In this document: positions 33,908-43,202 of the stretch, one piece after another
Layout: each line of letters opens with the position of its first letter
Position numbering within the stretch: the first letter of the stretch is position 1
Assembly: GCF_006540305.1 (NCBI RefSeq)
Contig: NZ_BJOR01000001.1
Span: 4,464,001-4,528,000, forward strand
DNA from: Streptomyces sp. 6-11-2
GTDB lineage: Bacteria; Actinomycetota; Actinomycetes; Streptomycetales; Streptomycetaceae
Length of the DNA stretch: 64,000 nucleotides
Reading direction: 5' to 3'
Program-made: the position numbers and the translations under genes
The notes under the pieces: model-generated
The model's input: the letters and a program-made list of their open reading frames with translations, nothing else
The model's database searches: none
Told to the model about the DNA's origin: nothing

Positions 33908-34741
33908 CTACAGCACGGCGCTCAGGAACTCCCGGGTGCGCTCGTGGTCGGGGTCGCCGAAGAGCTTCTCCGGCGGCCCGGACTCGATCACCCGGCCCGA
34001 GTCGAACATCAGCACCTGGTCGGAGATGTCCCGGGCGAAGTTCATCTCGTGGGTCACGCACAGCATGGTGATGTCGGTGGTGTGCGCGATCTCCCTGAGC
34101 AGGTCCAGCACACCGGCCACCAGCTCCGGATCCAGGGCCGAGGTCACCTCGTCGAGGAGCAGGATCTCCGGCCGCATGGCGAGCGCCCGGGCGATCGCCA
34201 CCCGCTGCTGCTGCCCGCCGGACAGCTGCGACGGATGGGCGTCGGTCTTGTCCGCCAGCCCGACGAGGTCGAGGAGTCCACGGGCCCGCTCCTCCGCCTC
34301 CTCGCGGCCGAGCCCGAGCACGTTGACGGGCGCCTCCGTGATGTTCTGGAGCACCCTCATGTTCGGGAACAGGTTGAACTGCTGGAAGACCATCCCGATC
34401 TTCCTGCGGATCCGGCGCAGGTGCTTCTCGTCCGCCGGGCGCAGGGTCCCGCCCGGGCCGGGCATGTGGGACAGCGGTTCGCCGTCCACGTGGATCACGC
34501 CGTCGCTGACGCGCTCGAGCGTCATCAGCAGCCGCAGGATGGTCGTCTTCCCCGAGCCGCTCGGCCCGATCAGCGTCACGTGCTCACCGCGCCGGACGGC
34601 GAAATCCAGCCGGTCGAGCACGACGTGATCGCCGAAGCGCTTGACCACCTGGTCGAAGCGGACCAGATCCGCGTGCGGCACGTCCGGAGTCGCGTTCTCG
34701 GGCGCCTGCGGCGGCGTCTTCTGCAAAGGGTCAGTGGCCAA
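33908..34741 (-). CDS. ehuA: polar amino acid/ectoine-type ABC transporter ATPase (EhuA-like)
   Basis: A 277-aa ATPase with Walker A (LIGPSGSGKTTILRLLMTLE), signature (SQLSGGQQQRVAIARALAMR), Walker B (ILLLDEVTSALDPELVAGV) and the H-loop THEMNFARD. The start at 34741 is TTG with GGAG just upstream, overlapping the end of the preceding permease. It sits downstream of EhuB-, EhuC- and EhuD-like genes in one minus-strand operon. It energises uptake of a cyclic or polar amino acid, originally described for ectoine and hydroxyectoine. Confidence 0.8.
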   Translation of the reverse strand: MATDPLQKTPPQAPENATPDVPHADLVRFDQVVKRFGDHVVLDRLDFAVRRGEHVTLIGPSGSGKTTILRLLMTLERVSDGVIHVDGEPLSHMPGPGGTLRPADEKHLRRIRRKIGMVFQQFNLFPNMRVLQNITEAPVNVLGLGREEAEERARGLLDLVGLADKTDAHPSQLSGGQQQRVAIARALAMRPEILLLDEVTSALDPELVAGVLDLLREIAHTTDITMLCVTHEMNFARDISDQVLMFDSGRVIESGPPEKLFGDPDHERTREFLSAVL

Positions 34742-35375
34742 GGCGCTTCTCCAGCTTTCTCATCAGAAGCGAGGTCGGGTAGCTTGCCGCCAGGAAGAAC
34801 AGGCCCGCGAGGGTGAATGTCTCGGCGTAGGTGAAGTGGTCCGCGCCGTATTCACGGGCCTTGGCGACCATCTCCTGGACCGTGATGACGGCCAGGAACG
34901 GGGTCTCCTTGAACATCGAGATGCCGTAGTTGCCGAGCGCCGGCAGCACCTTGCGCACCGCCTGCGGCAGGATCACCGCCTGCCAGGCGCGGCGCGGCGA
35001 CATGGACAGCGCCCGGCACGCCTCCCACTGACCCTTCGGCACGGCGTCGATGCCCGCCCGGTACACCTCCGACAGGTAGGAGGCGTAGTGGATGCCGAGC
35101 ACCGCGACGCCGATGGTCAGCGGGTCCACCGTGTTGAAGACCGCGTAGGCGCCGACCAGCTGCACCAGCAGCGGGGTGGACCGGACGAACTCGGTGACCG
35201 TCCGCACCGGCACGGTGACCAGCCGGCTCGGCACCCGTCCGGCCACGGCCACGAGCAGGCCGAGGACGGCGGCCACCGCGGTGCCGAGGACCGTGGCCAG
35301 CAGCGTGGTCAGAAAGCCGTGCCACAGCAGCGGCAGCGAGTCGCGGACGGCGCCCCAGTCCCATGCGTAGCTCAC
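34731..35375 (-). CDS. ehuD: amino acid-type ABC permease (EhuD-like)
   Basis: A 214-aa permease starting at GTG 35375, overlapping the stop of EhuC by 4 bases with GGAGG just upstream. The start YAWDWGAVRDSLPLLWHGFL leads into the first membrane segment. The permease loop is GQWEACRALSMSPRRAWQAV, followed by ILPQAVRKVLPALGNYGISM. It forms one half of the pore with EhuC. Confidence 0.82.
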   Translation of the reverse strand: MSYAWDWGAVRDSLPLLWHGFLTTLLATVLGTAVAAVLGLLVAVAGRVPSRLVTVPVRTVTEFVRSTPLLVQLVGAYAVFNTVDPLTIGVAVLGIHYASYLSEVYRAGIDAVPKGQWEACRALSMSPRRAWQAVILPQAVRKVLPALGNYGISMFKETPFLAVITVQEMVAKAREYGADHFTYAETFTLAGLFFLAASYPTSLLMRKLEKRLGH

Positions 35376-36115
35376 GACGCACCTCCCGCCATCCCGGGCT
35401 CGCGCGCCGACTCGGCGCCGCGGCGGCGCAGCAGGGCGCGGCGGCCCGTGTGTAGGCCGAGCCGGGACTTGGCGCGCCGTTCCAGGGCGTTCATCAGCAG
35501 GGTCAGCGCGTAGGCGAGGACGAAGTAGATCACCAGCAGGGTCAGATAGGCCCACGTGGTCGCGCCGGTGCGGTCACGCATCTGCTGGACCACCGTCGTC
35601 AGGTCGGCCGCGGAGATCAGCCACAGCAGCGGGGTGCACTTCAGCAGCTGGATCAGCAGGTTCGTGAACGAGGGGATCATCTGCACCCACGCCTGCGGCA
35701 GGATCACCCGGCGCATGCGCTGCGACGGCGTCATGTTCAGCGCGACGGCGGCCTCCCACTGCGCCCTGGGCACGGCGTTCAGCGCGCCGCGCACCACCTC
35801 GGAGCCGTAGGCGCCGTAGTTCATGCCGAACGCCACCACACCGCAGAACAACGGCGACAGTTCGTACCCGGACAGCAGCGGGAACGCGTAGTACAGCCAG
35901 AACAGCTGGACGTACAACGAGGTGCCGCGGAGGAACTCCACGACCACCCGGGAGACGCCGCGCGCGAGCAGGAGCCCGCTGCGTGCCGCGAAGCCGAACA
36001 CGAAGGACAGGGCGAGCGCGACGGCCGAGCCGAGGACCGTGGCCTCGACCGTCACCAGGAGCCCCGACCACACGCTGGAGATGTGGTCGAAGAAGTACGT
36101 GTAGAAGTCACCCAT
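35372..36115 (-). CDS. ehuC: amino acid-type ABC permease (EhuC-like)
   Basis: A 247-aa permease from ATG 36115. Membrane segments start with WSGLLVTVEATVLGSAVALA, and the EAA-type loop is RAQWEAAVALNMTPSQRMRR followed by VILPQAWVQMIPSFTNLLIQ. It ends with a basic tail. It follows the binding protein by 15 bp and overlaps EhuD. Confidence 0.84.
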   Translation of the reverse strand: MGDFYTYFFDHISSVWSGLLVTVEATVLGSAVALALSFVFGFAARSGLLLARGVSRVVVEFLRGTSLYVQLFWLYYAFPLLSGYELSPLFCGVVAFGMNYGAYGSEVVRGALNAVPRAQWEAAVALNMTPSQRMRRVILPQAWVQMIPSFTNLLIQLLKCTPLLWLISAADLTTVVQQMRDRTGATTWAYLTLLVIYFVLAYALTLLMNALERRAKSRLGLHTGRRALLRRRGAESAREPGMAGGAS

Positions 36116-36130
36116 GGACAGGCGTCCCCG

Positions 36131-37030
36131 TCAGCCCTTGCACAGGTCGGCGGTCTTCAGGCCCGCCGGCGGGATCGTGTCCTTGCCGAACCCGTACTCC
36201 CCGACGAGCCGCACATACCGGTCAGGATCCGAGGTGATCTTCTTCAGCTGCTCGTCGAAGGCGTCCCGGAGTTCCTCGCTGCCCTGGCGGAAGACGGCGC
36301 CGCCCGGGCTGTACTGCTTCACACCGTCGACCACCGGCACGAACGAGTCGGTGACCTCCACCTTCGGGTTGGTCCTGGCCAGCCAGCGCAGCGAGATGCC
36401 CGTCAGCACGAAGGCGTCGATCCTGCCCTGCGCGACCGCGTCCGCGCCGTCCTGCGGCTTCTGCAGCGTCCGTATGCCGCTCCCGGAGATCCCGGCGGCG
36501 GTGACGTAGCCCTTCTCCACCGCGCCCGACATCACGCCGATGGTCGCCCCGGCCGACTTGGCGGAGGCGAGGTCGGTCAGGTTCTTCGGGTTGCCCTTCT
36601 TCACCATCATCGCGGTGGGCGAGACGAACTCGGGCTCGGAGAACAGGGCCTTTCGGCAGCGCTCCGGGATGATGGCCATGCCCGCACTGATCACGTCGTA
36701 CTTGCCGGCCTGGAGTCCGGGGATCAGACCGTCCCACTCGGAGAAGGCCGGCTTCAGCTCGTCCACTCCCAGGGCCTTGAAGATCTCTCTGTGCAGCGTC
36801 GGCGCCTCGCCCTTGAGCTGCCCGCCCTCCTCGAAGCCGTACGGGGCCTCGTTGGCGTAGGCCACCTTCACATAGCCCTGCTTCCTCAGCTGTTCCAGCT
36901 TCGAGCCCTTGCCGTCGCCGCTGTCCGTCTTGCTGCACGCGGCCAGCAGCCCGGGGACGGTGAGCATGCCGCCCACGGCCGCCGTCCTGGTCAGAAAGCC
37001 CCGGCGGGACAGGTTCGGGAACTCGGACAT
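36131..37030 (-). CDS. ehuB: ABC substrate-binding lipoprotein, Tat-type signal (EhuB-like)
   Basis: A 299-aa receptor whose start is ATG 37030; GGAGGG sits 9 bases upstream (GTG 37036 is the alternative). The signal has the twin-Arg SRRGFLTR and a lipobox LLAAC (Cys32), so it is exported folded and lipidated. The mature domain is a type II receptor (GYVKVAYANEAPYGFEEGG, SEWDGLIPGLQAGKYDVISA, then MAIIPERCRKALFSEPEF). Homologs bind ectoine, but the neighbours here include no ectoine-breakdown enzymes, so the ligand is uncertain. Confidence 0.83.
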   Translation of the reverse strand: MSEFPNLSRRGFLTRTAAVGGMLTVPGLLAACSKTDSGDGKGSKLEQLRKQGYVKVAYANEAPYGFEEGGQLKGEAPTLHREIFKALGVDELKPAFSEWDGLIPGLQAGKYDVISAGMAIIPERCRKALFSEPEFVSPTAMMVKKGNPKNLTDLASAKSAGATIGVMSGAVEKGYVTAAGISGSGIRTLQKPQDGADAVAQGRIDAFVLTGISLRWLARTNPKVEVTDSFVPVVDGVKQYSPGGAVFRQGSEELRDAFDEQLKKITSDPDRYVRLVGEYGFGKDTIPPAGLKTADLCKG

Positions 37031-37246
37031 GGACACTCACCCTCCAGGAGGGCCTCGTCGGCTCGGGCCCTTTGCAGACAGTGGTGGCGCCTGCCCGCTC
37101 TCCGTGGTCCATGCGAGTGGACTCGGGGATGTGATCCAACGGTGTCCGGGGGGATACCGTTCCGTGTCCGGGCGCGAAGGTGCGGGGCGGGTGTGAACTC
37201 CAGCGCCTTCGGGCAGACGGCCCCTCAGAGGCCGCGAGGAGGCGCC

Positions 37247-37741
37247 ATGGCGGAACGCCACGTCGAAGTCGCACTGGAGAAGCGCGGAGTCCGCTGCACG
37301 GCACGGCTGCTGGACGACCGGGCACCGCGCACCTGCGCCGCCGTCTGGGACGCGCTCCCGCTGAGCGGGGACGTCTACCACGCGAAGTACGCGCGCAACG
37401 AGATCTACGCGCTCTTCGCGCCGTTCGCCCGGGCGGAGCCACCGCTGGAGAATCCGACGGTCACTCCGATCCCGGGCGATCTGTGCTACTTCTCGTTCGC
37501 CGGCACCGAACTGGGCACGCAGGCCTACGGCTACGACCGCGTACCCGCCGCCGGGCCGACGGTCGTGGACCTCGCCCTGTTCTACGAGCGCAACAACCTC
37601 CTGCTCAACGGGGACGTCGGCTGGGTGCCCGGCATCGTCTGGGGCCGGGTCACCGAGGGCCTGGACGCCATGGCCCAGGCCTGCAACGACCTGTGGCGCT
37701 CCGGCGCGGCGGGGGAGACCCTCAGCTTCCGGCGGGCGTGA
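37247..37741 (+). CDS. DUF3830 cyclophilin-like protein
   Basis: A 164-aa protein from ATG 37247 with GAGGAGG upstream. The sequence has VALEKRGVRCTARLLDDRAP, TCAAVWDALPLSGDVYHAKY and NPTVTPIPGDLCYFSF, the pattern of DUF3830, whose fold resembles cyclophilin and AhpC-adjacent enzymes. These proteins occur in clusters with amidases and hydantoin-like catabolism. It is divergent from ehuB and overlaps the convergent amidase by 20 bp at the 3' end. Confidence 0.75.
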   Translation: MAERHVEVALEKRGVRCTARLLDDRAPRTCAAVWDALPLSGDVYHAKYARNEIYALFAPFARAEPPLENPTVTPIPGDLCYFSFAGTELGTQAYGYDRVPAAGPTVVDLALFYERNNLLLNGDVGWVPGIVWGRVTEGLDAMAQACNDLWRSGAAGETLSFRRA

Positions 37742-39125
37742 GCCGGGTCGCCACCCCCGCGTCGTACAGGGCGTGGGCCGCCCGCAGCACCAGGTCGTCG
37801 CGGTGCCGCGCGGCCACGATCTGGAGGCCGACCGGCAGACCGTCCTCGTCCCTGCCCACGGGCACGGACGCCGCCGGCTGCTGGGTCATGTTGAACGGGT
37901 ACGTGAACGGAGTCCATCCGGTCCAGCGCCGGTGCCCCGAACCCTTCGGCACCTCCGCGCCCGCCTCGAACGCCGTGATCGGCAGGGTCGGCGTGACCAG
38001 CAGGTCGTAGCTCTGGTGGAAGTGGCCCATGACACGGCCGAGTTCCATGCGGACGTCCACGGCGGCCAGGTAGTCCAGCGCCGACAGCCTGGCGCCGGCC
38101 GCGCAGATCTCCCGCAGCCCCGGGTCGAGCAACTCCCGCCGGTGGGGCCCCAGACGCTGGACGACACGGGCGGCGCCGCTGAACCACAGGGTGTGGAAGG
38201 CCTCCACCGGGTCGGCGAAGGCGGGGTCGCTCTCGGTGACGTAGGCGCCGAGGTCCGCCAGCCCCGCCACCGCACGGCGCACCGCCCTGGCGACCGCCGG
38301 GCGCACCGGCACCTGGCCGCCCAGGGACGGCGAGTAGGCGACCCGCAGCCCCCGTACCCCGCCGGCCAGTGCCTCCGTGAACGATCCCGGGGGCGGGCCG
38401 AGCGCCGACCAGTCCCGCGCGTCGGGCACACCGATCACGTCGAGCAGCAGCGCCGCGTCCGCCGCGTCCCGGGTCATCGGACCCACGTGCGACAGCGTGC
38501 CGAAGGCGCTGGGCGGATACAGCGGGACCCGGCCGTACGTCGGCTTCAGGCCGAAGATCCCGCACATCGCGGCCGGGATGCGCACACTGCCGCCACCGTC
38601 CGTGCCCAGCGACAGGGGGCCCGCGCCGAGCGCCACGGCCGCCGCGCTGCCCCCGCTGGACCCGCCGGCGGTGCGGGCCGGGTCGAGGGGGTTGCGGGTG
38701 ACGCCGGTCAGCGGGGAGTCCGTGACGCCCTTCCAGCCGAACTCGGGGGTCGTGGTCTTGCCGAGGAAGACCGCGCCGTGCTCGCGCAGCCGGGCCACCG
38801 AGGGGGCGTCCTCGTCCCAACTTCCCTCCTCCGCCACGGTCCTGGAACCGCGCAGGGTCGGGTGGCCGCGCAGCAGCAGGATGTCCTTGACGGTGACCGG
38901 CACCCCGTCCAGCAGCCCCGACGGCCTTCCGCGCCGCCACCGGTCCTCCGACTCCCGGGCCCGCGCCAGGGCGTCCTCGGCGGTGATCCGGACGAACGCG
39001 TTCACCTCCGGCTGGATCCGCTCGGCCCGTTCCAGGGCCGCCCGGGTGGCCTCCACGGGGCTGAACTCGCCCTTGCGGTAGCCGTCGAGCAGTTCTCCCG
39101 CGGTCAGCTCGGTGAGCTCGGTCAT
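37722..39125 (-). CDS. amidase-signature hydrolase
   Basis: A 467-aa enzyme of the amidase signature family. Catalytic Lys is in VTVKDILLLRGH, and the Ser-cisSer core is AGGSSGGSAAAVALGAGPLS followed by LGTDGGGSVRIPAAMCGI. These enzymes hydrolyse amides or carbamoyl compounds using a Ser-Ser-Lys triad. It starts at ATG 39125 and is directly downstream of the D-2-hydroxyacid dehydrogenase on the same strand, 18 bp apart. Together with the racemase-like genes it suggests breakdown of an imported amide or imide. Confidence 0.87.
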   Translation of the reverse strand: MTELTELTAGELLDGYRKGEFSPVEATRAALERAERIQPEVNAFVRITAEDALARARESEDRWRRGRPSGLLDGVPVTVKDILLLRGHPTLRGSRTVAEEGSWDEDAPSVARLREHGAVFLGKTTTPEFGWKGVTDSPLTGVTRNPLDPARTAGGSSGGSAAAVALGAGPLSLGTDGGGSVRIPAAMCGIFGLKPTYGRVPLYPPSAFGTLSHVGPMTRDAADAALLLDVIGVPDARDWSALGPPPGSFTEALAGGVRGLRVAYSPSLGGQVPVRPAVARAVRRAVAGLADLGAYVTESDPAFADPVEAFHTLWFSGAARVVQRLGPHRRELLDPGLREICAAGARLSALDYLAAVDVRMELGRVMGHFHQSYDLLVTPTLPITAFEAGAEVPKGSGHRRWTGWTPFTYPFNMTQQPAASVPVGRDEDGLPVGLQIVAARHRDDLVLRAAHALYDAGVATRLTPAGS

Positions 39126-39143
39126 CGCGCCTCCAGACAGGGG

Positions 39144-40091
39144 TCAGTGTCCCGGTACGTATCCGCGCCGTTTGTCGACGACGTTCGGCAGCGGCTCGCC
39201 CGCCTCCCAGCGGCCGTACAGATCGACGAACTGGGCCGCCAGTTCGTCCCGCCAGCCGACCGTGTCACCGCTCATGTGCGGGGACACGACCAGGCCCGGC
39301 ACCCGCCACAACGGGCTGTCGGGGGTGAGGGGTTCGTCCTGGAAGACATCCAGGGCGGCGCCCGCGATCCAGCGGTCCGTGAGCGCCCGGACCAGCGCCT
39401 CCTCGTCGACGAGCTGCCCCCGGCCGACGTTGACGAAGCGCGCCGAGGGCTGCATGAGGCCGAACCGGCGGGCGTCGAACATGCCGCGGGTCTCCTCGGT
39501 CAGCGGGGCCGCCGCGATCACCCAGTCGGCGCGGGCGACGAGCCGGTCCAGGTCCTCCGGGCCGTGCACTCCGGCGCGCGCGGTGCGGCCGACGACCGCC
39601 GCCCGCACGCCCAGCGCGCCGAGCGTGCGGGCGATCGCCCGGCCGATCGGCCCGGAGCCCACGACACACGCGCGCGTACCGGCCACCCGCTGCGACTCGC
39701 GGTGCCGCCACCGCCCCTCGCGCTGGAAGTCCAGGGTCCGCGGCAGGTCCTTGGCCAGGGCGAGGACGAGCGCGGCGACGTACTCGGCGATCGGTTCGTC
39801 GAACACGCCCCGCGCATTGGTCACCACCGTGCCGGACGCCGCGATCTCGGGACACATCAGATGGTCCACGCCCGCGCTCGCCGTGTGCACCCAGCGGGGC
39901 CGCGGCCCCTCGCCCGGCCAGACCTCCCGCACCGCGGTGGAGGTGAAGTCCCACACGAGCAGCACGTCCGCCTCGGGAAGCCGCGCGGCCAGCCCGGCCG
40001 CGTCCGTGCGCACGATCCGGGCGCGGCCGGTGAGCCGGCCCAGACGCGGCGGCGGGTCGGCGTCCAGGACGAGCAGGACGGGGACACTCAT
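39144..40091 (-). CDS. D-2-hydroxyacid dehydrogenase
   Basis: A 315-aa NAD-dependent dehydrogenase from ATG 40091. The Rossmann motif is VVGSGPIGRAIARTLG. The catalytic Arg is in FVNVGRGQLVDEEALV, the Glu in ALDVFQDEPLTPDSPLW and the His in VVSPHMSGDTVGWR. Members interconvert 2-ketoacids and D-2-hydroxyacids. Its gene starts the short operon with the amidase and is divergent from the racemase-like gene at 40274, so all may be co-regulated. Confidence 0.87.
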   Translation of the reverse strand: MSVPVLLVLDADPPPRLGRLTGRARIVRTDAAGLAARLPEADVLLVWDFTSTAVREVWPGEGPRPRWVHTASAGVDHLMCPEIAASGTVVTNARGVFDEPIAEYVAALVLALAKDLPRTLDFQREGRWRHRESQRVAGTRACVVGSGPIGRAIARTLGALGVRAAVVGRTARAGVHGPEDLDRLVARADWVIAAAPLTEETRGMFDARRFGLMQPSARFVNVGRGQLVDEEALVRALTDRWIAGAALDVFQDEPLTPDSPLWRVPGLVVSPHMSGDTVGWRDELAAQFVDLYGRWEAGEPLPNVVDKRRGYVPGH

Positions 40092-40273
40092 GGCGAGCCG
40101 TTTCTCGTAAGGGGCGGCCGTCTGACGTGCACGGATTGACCACGCTCGCACCCGAACCTACCTTCGTCAACACGGGCGCCCGTACGGACGGTTGCTCTCT
40201 GCTGCCCCACCGTGTCGTTCACCTGCCGTCAGTGCCGCCCTCCCGTCTCCCTCACGTGAGGCAGGTGTCTGCC

Positions 40274-41119
40274 ATGGACGCCACGCACGACATGAACGGC
40301 ATGGGGATCTCCTTCCTCGGCGGCCCGTGCCCGCAGCGCGGAGTCGGGGTCGTCGCCCCCTTCGACTTCGCGCTGGACCGCGAGCTGTGGCGGTGGGTGC
40401 CGGACGAGGTCTCGCTGCACCTGACCCGGACGCCGTTCGTGCCGGTGGAGGTGAGCCTGGACCTGGCGCGGCTGGTCAGCGAGCACCAGACGCTCGACGC
40501 CGCGGTGCGCACCCTGACCGCCGTCGCCCCAGAGGTCGTCGCCTACGCCTGCGCCTCGGGCAGCTTCGTCGGCGGGATCGCCGGCGAGCGCGCGATGTGC
40601 GCGGCGATGACACAGGCGGGCGCGGCGGACGCGGTGACCACGTCCGGGGCACTGCTGGAGGCGCTCGCGGAGCTCGGCACCCGGCGGGTGGCACTGGTGA
40701 CCCCGTACACGGTGTCCTTGACGCGATCACTCCAGGACTACCTGGCCGAGGCCGGCGTCACCGTCACCGGGTGCGCGTACATGGGGCTGACCCGGCACAT
40801 CTGGAAGGTGCCGTACCGCGGGGTGGTCGACATGGCCCGCCGGGCCGTGCGCCGCAACCGCCCGCAGGCGCTGTTCCTGTCCTGTACGAACCTGCCGACC
40901 TACGACGTGATCCCGCAGCTGGAGGCCGAACTGCGCATACCGGTGATCTCGGCCAACCAGGTCACGATGTGGGCTGCGCTGCGCCGGCTGGGTACCCGAG
41001 CGGTGGGGCCCTACCAGGCGCTGCCGGCCGGTGTGCCTCCCGCGCCGCCCAGGCCGCGGCACGGTGACGGCGGCGCCTGGCCCGTACTGTCCGACGAACA
41101 GCAGGAAGGCAGGCCATGA
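40274..41119 (+). CDS. maleate cis-trans isomerase/Asp-Glu racemase-like protein 1 (EutA-like)
   Basis: A 281-aa protein of the Asp/Glu/hydantoin racemase superfamily. The start is ATG 40274. The two catalytic Cys positions are in VVAYACASGSFVGGIAGER and ALFLSCTNLPTYDVIPQLE, as in maleate isomerase and arylmalonate decarboxylase. EutA of ectoine loci is a relative. It overlaps the next, similar gene by 4 bp (ATGA), so the two may act as partners or on the two halves of one pathway. Confidence 0.8.
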   Translation: MDATHDMNGMGISFLGGPCPQRGVGVVAPFDFALDRELWRWVPDEVSLHLTRTPFVPVEVSLDLARLVSEHQTLDAAVRTLTAVAPEVVAYACASGSFVGGIAGERAMCAAMTQAGAADAVTTSGALLEALAELGTRRVALVTPYTVSLTRSLQDYLAEAGVTVTGCAYMGLTRHIWKVPYRGVVDMARRAVRRNRPQALFLSCTNLPTYDVIPQLEAELRIPVISANQVTMWAALRRLGTRAVGPYQALPAGVPPAPPRPRHGDGGAWPVLSDEQQEGRP

Positions 41120-41847
41120 CCGCACTCGGATTCCTCTACCCGGGCCACTCCGCAGAGGACGACTATCCGCGCATCGAGCAGCTCCTGGGCAGCGACATCC
41201 GGGTGGACCTGGTCCACACCGACATCGGCGAGGACGCGCACCGGGCGGACGCGCTCTACGAGATGGGCTCGCCCGAGCGGCTCGCACAGGGCGTGGAGGG
41301 GCTGCGGCTGGCCGGCGTCGAGGCGGTGGTGTGGGCGTGCACCAGCGGCAGCTTCGTACGCGGCTGGCAGGGCGCGCACGAGCAGGTCCGCGCGCTGGCC
41401 CGGACTGCGGGCATGCCGGCCTCCTCCACCTCCTTCGCGTTCGTGCACGCGGCGGCCGAGATCGGCGCCCACCGGGTCGCGGTCGCCGCGACCTACCCGA
41501 AGGACGTCACCGGCCTGTTCACGGACTTCCTGCGCGCCGGGAAGGTGGAGGTGGCCGCCGCCCGCAGCGCCGGGATCATCACCGCGGCCGAGGTGGGCAC
41601 CTGGGGCGAGGCGGAGATCCTGGCCCTGGCGCGGGAGGCGGACGTCCCCGAGGCGGACGCGGTCCTGCTGCCCGACACCGCCCTGCACACGGCGTCCCAC
41701 CTGCCCGCCCTGGAGAGGCACCTCGGCAAGCCCGTCCTCACGGCGAACCAGGTGACCGTCTGGGAGGCGCTGCGGCTCACCGACCGCCGGGTCAACGCGC
41801 CCGCTCTGGGCGCGCTGTTCACGCGCGAGCCGATCGTCCAGATGTGA
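41116..41847 (+). CDS. maleate cis-trans isomerase/Asp-Glu racemase-like protein 2
   Basis: A 243-aa protein of the same superfamily. The first Cys motif is VVWACTSGSFVRGWQGA. At the second site the sequence reads ADAVLLPDTALHTASHLPAL, with Asp-Thr in place of the Cys-Thr seen in the upstream paralog (FLSCTNLPT). So only one of the two usual Cys is seen, which suggests a different chemistry, such as decarboxylation with a single Cys, or a non-catalytic partner. The gene overlaps its paralog by 4 bp. Confidence 0.8.
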   Translation: MTALGFLYPGHSAEDDYPRIEQLLGSDIRVDLVHTDIGEDAHRADALYEMGSPERLAQGVEGLRLAGVEAVVWACTSGSFVRGWQGAHEQVRALARTAGMPASSTSFAFVHAAAEIGAHRVAVAATYPKDVTGLFTDFLRAGKVEVAAARSAGIITAAEVGTWGEAEILALAREADVPEADAVLLPDTALHTASHLPALERHLGKPVLTANQVTVWEALRLTDRRVNAPALGALFTREPIVQM

Positions 41848-42033
41848 CACCGGCGCGGTTGCGGTCCCCCTCACGCGGGCGGAGGCTGGAAGTGTCCGGC
41901 GGTGCAGCGAGAACGCCCGGGGCCCGGGACGACCGACGCCCCCGCCTTCCTGTGTCATCCCCCTGGTTGGTGTCCCCCGGCAACGGCCCGTGGTCGCCGC
42001 CGTCGTCCAGCGTTCGACGCGGAGGTGACCCAG

Positions 42034-43188
42034 GTGAAAGCCGTCGTCTACGAAAAGCCCTTCAACGTCACGGTGAGGGACGTCGACGATCCCCGGATCC
42101 AGCACCCGAACGACGTGATAGTACGGGTCACGTCCACCGCGATCTGCGGATCCGACCTGCACATGTACGAGGGCCGCACGGCCGCCAAGGCGGGAATCGT
42201 CTTCGGCCACGAGAACCTCGGCGTCGTCGAGGAGATCGGCGACGGCGTGACGTCGCTGTCCCAGGGCGACCGGGTCGTGATGCCGTTCAACGTGGCCTGC
42301 GGGTTCTGCAAGAACTGTCTCGCCGGGAAGACCGGGTTCTGTCTGACGGTGAACCCCGGCTTCGCGGGGGGCGCCTACGGATACGTGGCGATGGGCCCTT
42401 ACACCGGTGGTCAGGCCGAGCGGCTGAGGGTGCCGTTCGCCGACTTCAACTGTCTGAAGCTGCCGCCGGGCGACGAGTTCGAGACCGACTTCGTGCTGCT
42501 CGCCGACATCTTCCCGACCGGCTACCACGGCTGCGAACTCGCCAAGGTGTCGCCCGGTGAGTCCGTCGCCGTCTTCGGCGCCGGACCGGTGGGCCTGATG
42601 GCCGCCTACTCGGCGCTGCTGCGCGGCGCGTCGAAGGTGTTCACGGTCGACCGGGTGCCCGAGCGGCTCGCCAAGGCGGAGGAGATCGGGGCCATCCCCA
42701 TCGACTTCACCAAGGGCGACCCGGCCGAACAGATCATGGAGATGACCAACGGCGAGGGCACCGACAAGGGTGTGGACGCCGTCGGCTACCAGGCCCAGTC
42801 GCACAAGGACGTCAGCCACGAGGAGCCCGCCGTCGTCCTCAACACGCTTGTCGAGACGGTACGGCCCACCGGCCTGCTCGGCATACCGGGGCTGTACGTG
42901 CCCTCCGACCCGGGCGGACCCGACGAGCACGCCAAGCACGGCCAGCTGCTGGTTTCCATCGGCAAGATGTTCGAGAAGGGCCAGCAGATGGGCACCGGCC
43001 AGTGCAACGTGAAGCAGTACAACCGGCAGCTGCGCGATCTGATCATCGCCGGGCGCGCCAAGCCCAGCTTCGTGGTCTCCCACGAGCTGCCGCTGGACCA
43101 GGCGCCCCAGGCGTACGAGAAGTTCGACAAGCGGATCGAGGGCTACACGAAGGTGGTCCTGCACCCGGGCCACGCGCTCGCGGCGTGA
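42034..43188 (+). CDS. glutathione-independent formaldehyde dehydrogenase-like zinc enzyme
   Basis: A 384-aa medium-chain zinc dehydrogenase. The start is GTG 42034, with GGAGG 8 bases upstream. The catalytic zinc region is STAICGSDLHMYEGR and GHENLGVVEEIGDG. The structural zinc cluster is CGFCKNCLAGKTGFC. The Rossmann motif is VFGAGPVGLMAAYSALLRGA. Homologs oxidise formaldehyde or alcohols with tightly bound NAD. A 185-bp gap separates it from the racemase pair, so it is likely an independent unit with a hairpin after it. Confidence 0.87.
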   Translation: MKAVVYEKPFNVTVRDVDDPRIQHPNDVIVRVTSTAICGSDLHMYEGRTAAKAGIVFGHENLGVVEEIGDGVTSLSQGDRVVMPFNVACGFCKNCLAGKTGFCLTVNPGFAGGAYGYVAMGPYTGGQAERLRVPFADFNCLKLPPGDEFETDFVLLADIFPTGYHGCELAKVSPGESVAVFGAGPVGLMAAYSALLRGASKVFTVDRVPERLAKAEEIGAIPIDFTKGDPAEQIMEMTNGEGTDKGVDAVGYQAQSHKDVSHEEPAVVLNTLVETVRPTGLLGIPGLYVPSDPGGPDEHAKHGQLLVSIGKMFEKGQQMGTGQCNVKQYNRQLRDLIIAGRAKPSFVVSHELPLDQAPQAYEKFDKRIEGYTKVVLHPGHALAA

Positions 43189-43202
43189 ACGCGGGCTGAG
43201 AC

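Noticed and set aside
37773..40139. A 788-codon plus-strand frame over the amidase and dehydrogenase
   Set aside because: Both minus-strand genes are well supported by family motifs; the long frame has no recognisable domain.
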